A program made the position numbers and the translations under genes. Below, one piece after another: positions 49,556 through 63,977 of a DNA stretch of 64,000 bases. Each line of letters opens with the position of its first letter. Positions within the stretch are counted from its first letter, which is position 1. This DNA is from Polydactylus sextarius (lineage: Eukaryota; Chordata; Actinopteri; Polynemidae), in the NCBI GenBank assembly GCA_016801845.1, contig CM028928.1, positions 11,328,827 to 11,392,826 on the forward strand. The letters are read 5' to 3'. The notes under the pieces were generated by a model, which did not search any database, was not told where the DNA came from, and worked only from the letters and a program-made list of their open reading frames with translations.

Positions 49556-50480
49556 GACTTGGTTACAAATACTTGAAATTGTCTTTGGCCTTTAATCCAA
49601 GAGATAAGTAAGTTCTGACTGACGTGGGAGATCCCAGGTAGTTAACTTCTTTGAGGTCGTTGATGTCACTTGGGTCGTCAGGGCTCCTTAGAGTCAATTC
49701 TAATGACTGTCGTTACAATAATTCAGCACTAATGAACGTGCTAGTATGTTAGCACTAACAAGTGTGTTAGTTCTCATTAGTGAACACTCTAGGGCTCCCG
49801 GATGTTGTAATTACAGCCGTTAACTGTGTCAACTTTAGTGACTGTCGTTACCTCAGCCAGGAGCTCTAATGAACCAAGTGACATCAATGACCTTCAGAGT
49901 TTAAATACTTGGGACTCCTTTCTCTCCATTCAGTCAGAGGTTTTTGAACATTTATAACCAAGTCCTGTTGGCTTTGATTCAACTTTCCTTGGATATCCAT
50001 TTCCTGTCCCAGGTGGTTAAAGTCTGTGCGGTCCTTAACAAACCTGTGGATGTCACTTGGTTCATCACTCCAACTGAACTTCTCCTTGACAACTGAACCG
50101 TCTTCAAATATCTACAACTAAGTCCCATCGCCCTTGATTTAGCTTACCTTGAATAACCATTTCCTGGATGACTGTGAATTTCCACAGACATTTTATCACA
50201 GTCAATAAGTTTATTCAAGGGTAACTGAACTTGGTTGTAGATACTTAAGTTTGGCTTTTGCCTCTAATCCAAGAGGAGAGTCAGTTCTGACTCACGTGGA
50301 GAGCCCCAGGTAGTTAACATCTGTGGGGGGCCTTATCAAACCTGTGGGTGTCACTTGGTTCATCAGTCCTCCTTGACTTACCTTTTGAGAAATGAGACGT
50401 CTTTAAGTATCTACAACCAAGTCCCATTGCCCTTGATTCAACCATTTCTTGGATGACTGGGAATCGTCACAGACATCACA
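49556..50480. repeat. Cluster of direct and inverted repeats (foldback array)
   Basis: One segment of about 135-145 bp occurs directly at about 49556-49690 and 50225-50370 (ACTTGGTT...ATACTT..., CCAGGTAGTTAAC, GTCACTTGG). Parts recur at 50010-50075. A second motif (ACAACCAAGTCCCATTGCCC-like) occurs at about 49956, 50115 and 50418, and its complement starts the first unit. The word GATGTCACTTGGTTCAT appears at 49662, 50049 and 50345 on +, and inverted at 49871-49887. The inner part 49656-49892 is a large imperfect palindrome with arms of about 33 bp. This is probably nested foldback/MITE copies of unknown family. Confidence 0.75.
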
Positions 50481-53400
50481 GTCTTTGAGAGCATTTATTA
50501 TAGTGAAAGGTCAATACATTACAAAAAAACCCATAACAATATTTAGAGCAGATCTTTCATTTGGTGTGCTGGAGGAGAAGAGATTGAAACTCTGGCTGCA
50601 CACCATTCATCGATCCGAACTAGCTGCTGTGCAAAATTTAGTATAATGTCATTATTTGAGATAATACGGTGATTCCAAAAAAAATCACTTGTGCATTTCT
50701 TCATTCCTGCAGAAAAATCACTACCCAGTATTGAAGCAAATGTCACAGATCGATGAAGTTTTCATATGAACATATATATATCGTTTTTTTCCCTGTACAC
50801 TGAGTGATGCTAAAAAACAAGCTCTTTATGGGATCTTTTCTCTGGCATCCAATATATGCTTTGTCCAGTGGAGCGTTTCCTTGAGGACATGCACTAGTGT
50901 AGTTGGAAGGTCAAACGCACCACTGAAAATCATTAACTATCCTTTTATTTGCTTTCATACACTGTGTGCATCGTTGAGATCAGAAGTGACAAGGACAACA
51001 ACTCACTGTGTTCGAATCTCATTTTGAACTATTTTCACTTATGTCTTTTTTTTTTGTGCTGGAAGTGGGTTGGGTGTCAATTGAATTGCAGATGTCAGTA
51101 TAGTCGCAACCTTTGCAGCAGAAGAGGGGGCAACAGACAAGGTTAAAGCTGTATTTGTTAGTGATAAATGAAAGGCTGCTATATAAAACAGTGTGTTTAT
51201 TAACATTTTAGAGCTGGCTGTCCATCAGCTCCTCTACGGGACCACTGAATCATGTAATTTCCGTCATGGGTGAAAGATGAGAGGCTAGCAAAGCGAGACG
51301 GCAGCGCTCACTGGTTTCACAAGCACTCAGGTAAAGACTCTGAAAATACAGCCACTACAGTCTCTCCTTATATGATAAGTGCAGAGAAATTGCTTGCTTG
51401 AGAGTCTTTCATTTCACATTCATTAGAAAGGTTCTTAAATTAATGATGCATTGTCGACCACGCCACGCGATAAAATGCAATAAACAAGCCGAGGATATTT
51501 ATGACACTGAGGTGAAGTTTATCACCTGCAGCAGAGCTCCTGTCGTGCACAGAGCTCATACACAGCACATGGCTATGACATGTTAGGGTTTACTATGTAA
51601 ATCTCATACAAACCTGAATAAGAACAACATCATCATAGAGTTTATTGGTACATATTCTGGTTATAAATGGCAGTTTTACCCAACACACACATCTCACTAC
51701 TTCTTATACATATTTATTGTATTGTGTACTGTATATTTGTGACATACATGAGCTTACATTTAGATTCTTGGTATAAGAATTTGTTGTAAGAACTAATAAA
51801 TAGTCAATGTTCTCAAATTCATTAATCACTTCAAACAAAAATACCCAATATATATAATTTCTTGTTTCTAAATTGTGACAATAATACAATGATAAAAAAT
51901 GATTTTTTTTTCTTTTATGTTTTTTGTTTATTTGTTTGATAAAAATGTTGATGTTGGTTCTTTGGGCTTTTGTTTTTGACAATTATAACGATATCAGTTT
52001 TTTTTTTTCCTGCAATCTGCAACCTCACCATTAGATGTCACTAGATCCTACATGCTGAACTTCACCAACCTGACCAAGGCTGGAAAAAATACTTGCAGGA
52101 ACTTGTGGACTTGTTAAATCTCAAGATTTTCATGATGTAATCAAAGGGAATGGAAATGGACTGTAAAGCTCTTGCCATAGCTGAATAAATGGAATCTGAA
52201 CTGAGCATTATTTTATGTTTCAGGCACTAGATTGATGTGGAGTGGTGGAAGTACTAACACTGTTATGCAAATCAAAAGTAGTCGATATCAAAACTGCCCG
52301 GCATGTATGTTTCTTATGAAATGACCTGGATATGATTGCGCTAACACTTAAACGTTATATGATGTGGTTTTGATTACAGGCCTTTTTATAACTGTCCCTG
52401 ATATACATCCAACAAACAGACTTGATTTGCTCAGGTCCTAAAATAAAAATAATAATACATAATGCATCAGTGCATGCCACATAGATGATGCCAAGTGTAC
52501 GTCCCACTTCATTAATTCATCCATAATGAGTTTTGCAGCATGTACGAGCAACTACCTTAGAGACAGCCCCAAGAGTCAAAGCTAATTAAATCAGAATCTT
52601 AAATTCCAATCTACACACATCTGCCTTTGTTTGCAGAATTGGAAAAAAAACAGCAGCATTCACACAAAAACACATACTCTGGTTTGGATCGTGGACATAG
52701 ATTTGGACAAATGCAGAGACAACTCTGCACCAAACTCCTTCAAATTTTCAGCCTGTAAGTCCTCTCTCTCTTTTTTTCTGTTAAAACCAAAAAAAACTCT
52801 GCACCAGTAGGTGTCTCTATAAGACAAATAAAAACATTCTCTATTATTAGCCAAGTACTTCATTGAATGACAAATCATATTGATTTCCATTACGTGTGTG
52901 TATATGCATTTTTGAAAGCTGAAAATTCAACTTAGCATGAGGTTCAAGTGTAATGCCCTTGTTTAATTGGTTGCTAGAGGTGTGATCTACATTTGAAGAT
53001 TACAGCTAAAAAGCTTGTATGGCCGGTGTCGTCTCACTGCAGGTGGCCGAGCGAGGCTGGGTTAATCTCCCGCTGTCTATAGTCACCACAGAGTCCTCAA
53101 GGACATTATCAGCAATGAAAGGACCCTGATTTGTGTGCTGGCCATATCTCGCAAGTCTCTCCCAACTGATTAAGCAGCTGGAGCATCTCAGATATTAAGT
53201 GGCGGCGCAACCTTTTCCAATAAGTTGAGGCCTTGTGTGTACAGGACCTAAATAGAGGTGAAGGTTTGTATTGTTTTAAAAACTCCAGTTTTGTAATTTG
53301 TTGTCTTGTTGTTGTTTTTTTTTCCTTGACTTTCTAGGATCTCATAAATTGTACATCAGTGACTGCAATGCATTTCTGTCGATTCAACACATGCATGTTT

Positions 53401-55471
53401 TGCACACTATGAAAACACAGCCCATACATATGTATGCTAATGTTTGTTGAATGAGTAAAGTACGTGCTTAGAAATCCCTCTGCAATTGTTTGTCAGTAAG
53501 CAAAAAAAATAAATAATTAGAGCAGCATGTGCCTTAAATTTGTCTTTGCCAGAGCTGTGGAGAATCTATGAGCTTGGGGTAAAGATTCTCATCTCACATG
53601 CTCTCGCAGAATACTTGAGCCCTACGGTTTATCTCCGTAAGAGGAGCTGTCGCATAGACGACAAGACTCTGTTTGAGTAACCTAGCGCTAAACGTCAAGC
53701 CGCCATTAATCATGTGAATGTGTCATGCATCACACAGAGGCGGTTTGCCACATCTGGTCTTTTGTCATATATCCTAATCATCACTGTATCGTTCCAAGTC
53801 TGCCTGCAAATACATTATTCAAATGTAGTTCATTAGAAAAGTCATTTTGGCGAACGGTGAAGTCCACCTGAAAGTTGGTAGAATGGAACTAATGACATTA
53901 TGTTTCATAGTAATGCGTTCGTCTTGCGCCAGGGATATTTACTATAATTCATAATGACATTTACATTCCTAAAATATATGGGCAGGCGAGTGGAGTTAAA
54001 TGTCTTTGCCTTTATTTTGCGAGGGAAATCACACTCAAAAAAGAAAAGACCTTTCTAATATTTCAAAGATGTACTTCTGATGATGATGTCTCTCTGGTCA
54101 TTCAAAACCTCTTAAAGATAAAAACATCATTAGTAAAAAATGAGCTAAAAACAAAAACCTTTTCCTTATTCAACAAATGAAGCATCTTTATTTCCAATAT
54201 GTTCTTTTTTTTTTTCTCGCAGGTCTTCCAGGACACACGGTGTGACTTTATATCAGCTTCTTATATAACTGCATGACAAATCAATCATAAAATTGTTGTT
54301 TAGATTGTTTTGGCCGATAGGCACCTTGAGCCCTGAAGGACCCAAACAACCAAATAACTAGAGCACACCATAAAAATAGCTGAAATAGAAAAGCAGGCAT
54401 TTCCAGCTGTAGCAATACGGCTGCAGGTGTGTTATGTATTTCACTGCTGTAATGTGATCTCAGGCTTGTAATCTTACTATTTTATATTTTATAAGGCTGT
54501 ACAAACATCAGTGGAGGCTCCTGCTGACATTGAATTGTGTATATAAGTTTTTTTTGTAAGTGTTATAGATGTTGCTTTACTGCAAAACTGTCTATTTTCA
54601 GACAAATGCGGCTGAAGCTATACATCATGCCTGGAGGATTAGCCTGGCTTACACTGTGGAATGCTTACCAGACAATGCATGATCCATCTGTCTGCTGAGA
54701 AAGTCTTCTTCGCCCTTTCCTGAACTAATCTCACATCGCTATAACCACAAGTCTCATTTCACCTGTTGATGTCGAGCTGGAGGCAGATTTTCCCTCCGAG
54801 TCTCAAGCATCGCACCTCCGCTCCATTCACCAAGGACCAACCAAGGAGATTTCACATGGAACACACTGCCCCTAAGGTCTAATTTCAGTGAAGCCATGTC
54901 TATTTTTTCTTTTATTACACAGTGATAGACTATTGTTCTGTGCAACCGCACTTCTATTTGGTCTGACCTCTCTTGTCCTCAAAATCCAAAAAGCTGACAT
55001 ACTTTAGGAAATAATTCATAAAATCCCTTTATATGACCTACTCATTTGTGTTGACTCAAATCTAGTTATGACCTACTAGAGCCAAAACATTTTCAATTGA
55101 ACTCTGGCCAGTCAACAGCAGGCACGGGACTAATTTCCATTTTCTCTGCCTGCAGTTAAAAAAAATATATTAATGCTGATGATTCTCAGGTTGACAAAGT
55201 GGATGAAGAGGTTGGGTTTGTTTGCTTCTTACTCTGACCTGGGGATAAAATGGAAAATCAACAACAACAAAAAGCTTCATATCTTATATGGATGTTAGAG
55301 TGGTTGGTAAACTTAGCTTGAACTGTAGCTCTTCAGTAAACCTCTTTCGTCATGAAATAAGAACAGTGTATGTCTAAATATACAATAAGGAAGATAAAAC
55401 AATACTAAACACCAATAAAAGGTCTTTATCTGTTTAGGTGACATAATTTGAGCGTTGTTTGAATACAATAA

Positions 55472-55472
55472 C

Positions 55473-55510
<38 letters not shown>

Positions 55511-55542
55511 GTAGTAGTAGTAGTAGTAGTAGTAGTCGTAGT
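55472..55542. repeat. (ATT)n(AGT)n compound microsatellite
   Basis: About 13 ATT units switch directly into about 10 AGT units with one interruption (tcg). Confidence 0.95.
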
Positions 55543-56346
55543 ATAAGTATCCCACTATTATATAATAATAATTATTCATAAAATTCTGTTTTTCAACTGT
55601 TCTCTATTCAGCATCATGTGTCTCAATATATTAATAAATTCAAAGTTGTCAGATAAACTGAAAGGATTAAGTTTTCCTTCAGGGATCTAAAGGGAATTAG
55701 AGAATCCTCAAAACTCTTAAACTAAATAAATCACTTTACGAGACTTAAATGATATAAATAAATGGAAAAAAAAATCTTAGCTGAAAACTGTTGTCGGAAA
55801 AATGTCAGCAGTGTACGGTGTGTTCATATAAATTACTAGCAAGAAGCAATGCAGCTCTTCTAAAAGGTTTTACTAAAATCATTGTTTGGTGCTCTAATGC
55901 TAATTTCCATTTTGGGTATTTAATTAGATAACAATAAATTTTCTTTTGTGATCATTTGTGTTTCTAAAATGTGAATCTGTAGTAAGCAGTAATGAGTAAG
56001 CATAATGAAAAACGCATTGTTACAAAGCAAAGAAAAGAACCATTTCTTTCAGTATGCGTGGTTTCAAAGGACATTGACAGTGTTAAATATAAGAATACCA
56101 TGAATCTACACACAATTTACAGGAATAATTTTGTCACCGCTTGTGAAGCTGTAAAACAACAAACAAATTTGATCACCAGGATTGGCAGAGTGCGATTCTG
56201 TTCAGCCGTGACCCATCATTCTTCACCAAAAATAGTCGTAGCTTGCCATCCTACAATGTAACAGATAATAGCATTATTGTTATTGCATTGTTGCTGGCTG
56301 CATTGGCCCAGTTGGTGTTTATTTTCCTAACACTCCATGTCCACAG

Positions 56347-56415
56347 ACGATGGCAGTGATCCATCCTGACAGCCAGAGGCTGAGCGACAGATTCCACACA
56401 AGAGGGAACCCCAAG
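56347..56415 (+). other. Exon-like 69-bp open block
   Basis: A pyrimidine-containing stretch ending CCACAG precedes 23 open codons (TMAVIHPDSQRLSDRF...), followed by AAG|GTAATC, a fair donor. The length is a multiple of three. No neighbouring exon with matching phase was found, so it may be chance, or a small exon of a long-intron gene or non-coding RNA. Confidence 0.2.
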
Positions 56416-59194
56416 GTAATCATTTGCATTTGTTTTTTATTGCAATCATTAGGGCTCCCCTGCCGGGCCTCAGCACAAGTCTGCATGACAGACCCCATGT
56501 TTTATCTGAGAGTCAGGGGAGGTATGTTGCTGGGAGCGAGCTGAAGTGTACAGTACGCTGCGCTGATAAAGAAAACAGCCTGGCTACCATGCATCAGAGA
56601 GGCGCTGACATCTGTGTGTCCCTACTTGTGCTTTGTAGAGTTGGAATAACGCAGAATTTTCAATATAGAGATTCTTTGATTGCACATGCAGAGGATATTA
56701 ATTATTGTGCTAACTTGTATTACTAATTTCCTCTGTTGGCGTATTAAATGACTTGGAATTATTTTAATTTGTATCATCAAAGGCTGGTACACAAGATTGC
56801 AGAGACTTGCCGACAGCATGGGAGCACACCAGAGAGGAAGACTGTGGGGAACAAAAGACAGAGTAATCCTTGATCATGCTGGGCTGTGTCATGACCTCCT
56901 CTGTCCCCCAGTGGAGGCCCAGAGAGATCACAAGTGGTGCCTGAATGGTGAACTCCATGGCTGTGCATCAGGATCCAAAGATCACCCTGAGCCTCTGCTT
57001 TTCTTTAATTATCTTGAGGTCTTCAGGGTAATAGAGCTGCGTGCAAAAGAACGTCTAATTCAGCTTTATCATAATGGAAAAAAAAAAATTGAAATTACCT
57101 TAATTGCTGCACAGCTGCCACTCTTTAGTGTTGGAAATTCCTCAGAATATTCCCCTAACTGTTCACAAAGTATAGCCAACAAAGAGATCCCACAGCTGGC
57201 CACAGTGAGAGAAATAGATATAGTTCTGGGACTTCGTAGTTATTAAGCTCTCTTTGACACCTGATCACTCATAATGCAGCTTCACCAACCTGCATTATAC
57301 ACTTTCCACTGCCTTAACTGCAACTGATACTACACCTAGATCTTGCAGAAAACCCTTTGAAGCTGATAGTGAACCAACAATAGCTATTGCCTTGACTTGT
57401 ACCATGCTGAGATTTAAACCAATGCTTCCTAATATATTGGCCTATGCACCATATTCATTAAAATGATTCTTTGAATGAATACACAGTGTCACTAATATAC
57501 CCCCTGTGCTTGCCACAGTGCCTGTAGAATCATTAAGCATTGATGAAACAATGGCAGGTCCCAAGGTGGTGAAAGAAGCCGCCCACGCTGAGGCCAAACT
57601 AGTCTTACCACCACAGAATATTACACTCATTCAGCTCATTACAGAGGAAACAAGTGCTTTTCTGACTCCCTTGCTTACTTGTGTGTCCTCGCTATCAGCC
57701 CTCCTCCTCACCTACACAAACACACCTCTAATAGATGCCTAGGTCTCTCCAGTCTTTTTGTCTGTGTCCTCCTTATCAGCACTCCCATGGAGGGAGTCTG
57801 CCCCCTCTTGCCATTGCTGCTGCTTCTCAATCAACATAGCTTCAGCCTTCAAGACTGATTCCAATTTGGTGCTGTCCCCTCGATTCCAGAGCAATTACCC
57901 TGTTCTGGCCATCTACATCCCTTTGCACACTGCATGCCACCAACTTGTCACTGAGCTACCGCATTAAAAGGATCTGTGAATGAGTAATGGAAAAGAGAGA
58001 ACTGACGCATGGGTTTTTTTCACACTATAAAACCTGTATTACTCTGTTATTTGGATTTTGTATTCTTGATCCTTCAGAAAAGTCAACTTAAAACGAGTTC
58101 AGGAACAAAACCTAGTTTTGATTAGTTGCTTGATGGTGGAAATGCTTGATGCTTTGTCTGTAGATATAATACAGGCAAAACAAGAGAAATCTAATGCATG
58201 TCAATTTCAAACTAGCTTGTATAATGTATGGTTGAGCCAAATCTGAAGTCTTGGTTTTCCCAAAATAACATGAACACTGATCACATTCAAAGGCTAACCA
58301 AATACATATATCATCAACAAAGACAGGAGCAATAATTGCTCAAATGTAAAAAATGCTGCCATATATTCAAGTAGTAGTAAAGTAATCTTACCTAATAATC
58401 ACCATTTTATGTCTGGAACAGCTACTAAAAGGTCAGGATATATTTTAAATGCCTTCAGTTGTCAATCAATGAGAAAATATAAGGGTCTTACCTGAAATGC
58501 TTTTTTTTTTTGTTTAAATTTACACTCTTGCTCAACTCATTGTTGGAGCTGGTCTACTCTGTTCCACTTTCTGTATCAACAATTCTATAATGAACCTGAT
58601 GCTTGTTTAACTGCATTTAGATCCGTAAATAGATGAAGACAGACATGAAAACAAAATATTTCCAGGATGAAGGCTGTTGATTCTCATCAGAGTTTCAGTG
58701 AAGAGTTTCTCATTGCGTTTGTCTGCAGTATATTAAATAAGATCCATCCTTGGCAACCAAACAATAAACTGTGACCATGACTGCTTTTTTTTTTTGTTGA
58801 CATGAAGTGGGTTAGGGAAAATATGTGATAAATGAAAACAGAGCTTGAGAGGAATGTCAAATCCTGACTGTTTCCTCAATTATCTGATAGTTGGTTACGG
58901 AAAATTAGAACTATTGGATGCAACCTGCCTTTTTTCTTTTTGGAGAGGTGTGAGTGAAAGTTGTTTCAGAAGTTGTTGAACCATCTGTCAAACACTCTGA
59001 ATGAAACATAATGACCCCTTTTCAATATCTACTTTGAGGCACTGTAATTTCCATGAGATTCTTCAGAGAATGTCCAGTGAAGGTGCTAAGTTTGAGGTTT
59101 TTACCAACACCACTAGAAAAATTACTGACTGATATATTGTTGGGGGTCCCTGTTCATCTCTTTGGCAGGGGTCATGACAGATGTCTTCACCATG

Positions 59195-60000
59195 TTAAAA
59201 TGCCAGGGGTGGACAAGATCTGTGCTGAAGTAATGAGGGCTATGGATATCAAGGTGTCATGTTTGATATCTGTCTCAAATGACACTGGGATTTCAGGAAC
59301 AATGACATTGGCTCTGGAGGCTTGGGCGGTGGTCTTTGTCTTGAAGAAGGGCCTGTAGGATGTGTTCTAGAAATGTGAGGTCTCATAGCCTCTTTGAAAA
59401 TGCTACAAGCAGGACCAACAGTGGTGATTACTATATTTTAGTCGTAGTAATGTGGACCAACCTTTTACCCTTCCAAGGATAACTGGGGGGTCATATGAGA
59501 TTGTTAATCCGGTTTTAGTGTATTTTATGGGATTAAAAAAGGATTGTATTTCCCAAGGGATCCCGGAGGAGCACTGGGAAATTGGAGTTGCTGTTGATGC
59601 TGCCAGTCATTCACTCATATGATCATGAATACAAAAACTCAGAGAGAATGACAGATGTGTCTGAATCCTTGTTCATTCAGTGTAGAGGTTAGACTCCAGC
59701 AAAGAGGCACATTGTTGTGCCGAGCATTTGTTATATTCATGGACAGAGAGCTGGAGAGTGGTCAGGCCTCTGCTGTGCCTTGATATTTAGGCAGTGCCTC
59801 TTCAGAGAATGACATACTTTTACCTTATTCACTGTTGTTTGCTGCACAATATGTTGCTGTCAAGATCAGACTATGTCTATGTCAAGAAAAATAGTCTTTT
59901 GCTCACTCAGAGAGAGCAGAGTGGAAAAGTTCATGTATCCTTGGGATCACCTCAGCTCTGAGCGTAAAAATCAGATGATTCATCGCATCTTCAACTGTTT
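59195..60000 (+). mobile_element. Non-LTR retrotransposon (LINE) reverse-transcriptase remnant
   Basis: Despite heavy decay, the order of phrases follows a common fish LINE: 'ccaggggtggacaagatc' (PGVDKI), 'gcggtggtctttgtcttgaagaagggcc' (VVFVLKKG), 'tggaccaaccttttacccttccaaggat', 'gttagactccagcaaagaggcacattgttgtgcc' (the RT RQGCPLSP region) and 'attcatggacagagagctggagagtgg'. The last part, near 59860-59950, resembles the 'atcagcacc...aaatccgaggccatggt' section. Stops and indels are throughout. The clade is probably RTE/Rex-like, but this is from memory. Confidence 0.65.
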
Positions 60001-60370
60001 GGTGCAGTTGCAACAGTAATCTAATTTGAGCGTGTTGATAAATTGAGCTGTACAACAGAGAAATACGCTTGATTTAATAGTCAATTCTTTTCCAACTAAA
60101 ATTATATTTAGGGACAAAAAAAGTAAGAACGATGATGTTGTTTCTGTGATGGACAGAGGGAGGACCTCTGCCAGAGGTAATGTCATCCAGAGCAACTGTA
60201 TTCTGCTGCTTCATATCAAGTCTCACTTGTTGGGATGGTTTGACCTCTTGGGCACCTTCTGCTGGAGGTGTAATGAGATTAAAAGCATGGAGATGATGCA
60301 TGGCTGACTGTAGATCACGCAGAGCCCCATACATTTTTCATATCACTTCAGCTCCTTTTTGCCCTAATAC

Positions 60371-60571
60371 TTGAACATTTACAGAGCTGATTTTAAAATG
60401 CTTTTAATTAAGCACAAGGTATTAAATGGCTTTAGTCCAAGCTGCATTAGCAATCTTCTAACGCCACTTAACATTGTGAGGCCACTCAGGTACTTAGAGG
60501 GAGAGCTCCTATCAATCCCATCCACTCCAATTAAAACGCAGGAGGAAATATGCATTTTTACATATGAATAA
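60371..60571 (+). mobile_element. L2/Rex1-type LINE C-terminal fragment
   Basis: An open stretch reads RADFKMLLIKHKVLNGFSPS, then CISNLLTP, RPLR and ELLSIPSTPIKT. This matches the conserved C-terminal end of fish L2-like LINE proteins (RI.FK.L.LT.KALNG.AP.YL.DLL ... R.LRS ... L.VP). It lies about 370 bp after a different LINE remnant, so it is likely a separate insertion. Confidence 0.65.
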
Positions 60572-61616
60572 TGTTCTTTGTCCACTGTGGGAAATATCTC
60601 AATTCAGATATGTTTGTAGATCTGTTGACTTTTTATGTAATGCCACCTAAAGGTTCACATTTGTGATTTGAAGTGAAATATCTTCACAGCTATTGATGAA
60701 CTGCCAGTACATTTCATTTACAGTTATTTATGTCTCCCCCTCAGGAGCAATTAGAATTTGCACCATTCATCAGATACTTTTGGCTTATGATCAAATACCT
60801 GAAAAAGTAACTGTGGTGGTTAATTTGCAAATGTTGTGAAAGAATGTTTCTTGTTGGAGATGAACAATATCAGGAACAGAACATACTGTACAGTATGTTA
60901 TGTAGTTAATCTTTCTGAAATGTAACTTTATGTCAGTCAGTTTCACCGTGGTCAAATGTTTGACATGTAACTGCTGCCAATTGCTGCCAAAACTGTCTGA
61001 AATTCTTGAGTTTCCAACAACTCAATGCATTATAACTCATAAGAAAAAAAAGGTTAATTACATTCTTTTGACCTAAAATGTTTCCCTCCTTCGATTAAAA
61101 CGTGCTAAAATGATGGTATTGCGGCTTCACACACCCACTCACAGGCTACTGAGAGTGTCCTCAGTCTCTCCCCTATATGTTCATCTTGAGCATAATTAAT
61201 CAGGAAGACACCAACCAAAGATAAAGAAACATTAGTCAGAAATTTACTCCTGACCTTTCTTAGTCGCACAACAAGACTCTGTTCTGCTTCTCACTAAATC
61301 AGCCCAAACAAGAGAACACAGTCTGAAACTTCACCCCCACCTCACACAGATATATGATGGACCTTATTAAACAGATGTCATGTCCTTTGCTATTGCTCTC
61401 TGTTTATCTCCCTCTTTTGTTCTTAACTCTCTATTTTTTGTGAATTCAAAGAAAACAAAGCAGTATTTAGTGAAGTGTAGAAGTCAAGTTACAGGGTGAG
61501 GGTGTCTTAAGTACAATTACTTTGCGATGTGCACTAGGGCTGTGGTATAATATCATGTTTTTCGCTTTTTTTCCTACAAAATTTCAATTACCTTTGAAAC
61601 GGCCTAAATATCGAAC

Positions 61617-61643
61617 ACATACACACACACACACACACACACA
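61617..61643. repeat. (CA)n microsatellite
   Basis: About 13 CA units are seen directly, ending in aaaacc. Confidence 0.95.
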
Positions 61644-63977
61644 AAACCTTCTATACACATTTTTTGGTATTAAATGATAAATTGATGTTGATTGTTCAGT
61701 ATTCACTTCAGTTTGAGCCAAAGGCAAAGCACTTCAGTAAAGTGGAATATCTAGTTTCGTCAGCACTCAGAGTGGATAGAGAGGAGGTTTAATAATACAA
61801 GATCACACTATAAGTCTCAATAAACACGTCTGAATAATAACTAATTCCCTGGAAATGTCAGGACAATAAGGCAGCAGCTGTTTGAAAAGGCTTGGCTAAA
61901 TAAGGACACGTCATCCTGAGGGATTATTTGGAGGATCTTAGTATTACGTATGTTGGGGGAAATGTGACCAGCAACATGCTTTATTTGCTGCTTTACTTTC
62001 TTCTACCTGTAATGCCACATATAATACTGACAGTACAATGCTGGTAGGAGGGATATAGATAATTATAATAATGTAAACATTACTAGACTGTGCTGACAGT
62101 AGCTTTTGGGAGAGAATCAGTACATCTTGTCAACTTGTCAAATGTCCCACAGACGTCTTCGTATTATATTTAGCTTCAAATCCTGAGTGAACGTCCTCGT
62201 CTGTCTCCTCGTACCGGAAACAAGAAACAAGAAAGAGGAATTTGTCCTGTGCCATAACGTAGAATGTCAGTCTGACTTTGCACTGAAGCACACCCATTGA
62301 AAATGAATTGTAAATGATAGAAAGAGTGACTTTGACAGTAATCTAGTGTGATTTTCCCGAGGATCAAGATGCATTTATGGGTTGGAATCCGCAGCTCTGC
62401 GTGAATATAAAACTCAATCAAACAGAAAAGTTTAGACAGGCATTGTTGAACCTGTTTTTAGCGCAGAAAAGCTTCTATTAATTATAACTGAGGAGCTGAA
62501 TAAGTGTTCATTGCAATGACATCATGGCTTTCTCATGCCGTTTTCTAGCTTTTTGTTCATTTTTTTTTTTTTTTGTAAATTCTGCCTGAGTGACTTCATT
62601 ACACATTTTTACCAACAATGACCTTAACGTGGATATTAACAATCTCTTTAACAGTCCGCCCTCGTAAGCAGTTAATTTCCTCCTTCGAGGCTTTTAATAA
62701 TCACCGTTTTGAATCAGCGCTGGGGTTAACTAAGAAAAGAAAAGGTCTTCGCTTACTTTGTGGTATTTTATTGAACATTAGCACCACATCATATTTCTTA
62801 GAATAGTTGTCTGTCTACAGAATCAGCACCGCTTTCCCTGCTTTCTCTGTCCAGAGTATTTTTGTTTTCATCTCTTGGCATCCAGAGGTTGATCACAGGT
62901 TAGTTGCTGCTCTGTGCACACTACAGGACATCGAAATTCTGTTTCAGCAAAAACACTGAAAACACTGGATTTACAGGATAAAAGCTGACAGGGAGAATGT
63001 TGAAAAAACAACTCTAAATTCTTCATAAATGTGCCTGGGGACAACACACAAACTCACTCTTACTACTGGACACTGAGTTGCTTTTAACCACAAAGTCTAT
63101 TTTTTTGTTGTTGGTTTTGGACTTTTTAAATAGAAGAAACAGGCATTTTTTTTTGTTATTTCCTTGCCTGTATATCAGTTATGGTGAGTTCTCTAATCTT
63201 TTAGCTGAGGGCTGCAGGAGGCTGACTGCCTGCAGTTTTATGTTTAGCAGATAGACAAGTGCTATCAGTCTTCTCATCTACAGTATGTTTGGCTGGAAGC
63301 CAATAAGTGTATTTCAAAAAATTACACTTTTCTGTCAGTGTTGTTGAAGACGACAAATAAATGCCATGATTAAATAAGGACAGTATCCGTGTGTGGACTC
63401 AAAGCAACCGTCAAGTCTACTCTCTCGACTTTTCAGGAATGAAAATGCATATTCTGAGTTTTCGTCTCCGGTCTGCAGTCGAGTTTACCCACCGCTGCTA
63501 TTATGATTCATCGGGGGAAATCAATCAGGAAAGCTTAATCACCCCTTTGAAGAGTACAAATCACACACACAGACTGGTGCGCTGTGTCTGCTATCGCCAC
63601 TATTGTAATGTTTTACCACAGAGGTGTCTTCATCAACATATTGAATAACAGGTGTTTTTTTGTAATGGATTAATTGCAATTCTCCACAGAGAGGAGGGAA
63701 AGTGAGGCGAAACAGATTTTTTTTTTTTTTTTTATAATTGAGGGATTTTTTTTCAATCGATACAAAAAGAAAAAAAAAAAAACATGCAGTCAGTAGTTGT
63801 GATGGCTCTGTGTGTACTGAATGACAGAATAAAATTTTTATGTCTTAAAACAAAGCTGTTGTTCATGCAGCTCCAACATATTGCTCTGGTCGCCACCTGA
63901 AATACGTGTTTTACTGTTTTACATTACAAACTGGGCTGCATCTGTGGAGTTTACACTTGCTTTCTATTTAACCCATT

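Larger units (their letters stand above)
50481..59190. other. Gene-poor intergenic region
   Basis: No gene is supported. Stretches at about 53000-53220, 53530-53990 and 56410-57120 are non-repetitive with balanced composition and homeobox-type words, so they are the best candidates here for conserved non-coding elements. A possible small exon (56347-56415) and a microsatellite are listed separately. The longest ORF (56797-57246, 149 codons) contains an A-run and no motif I recognise. Confidence 0.45.

Noticed and set aside
56797..57246. Longest intergenic ORF (149 codons, + strand)
   Set aside because: No motif or homology is recognised, it has an internal A-run (GKKKIEI), and there is no supporting splice or promoter structure. 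In 64 kb of AT-rich DNA such an ORF can occur by chance.
57506..57967. Two consecutive plus-strand ORFs with a protein-like look
   Set aside because: They may be an old repeat fragment, but I recognise no domain and the two do not join in frame, so no call was made.
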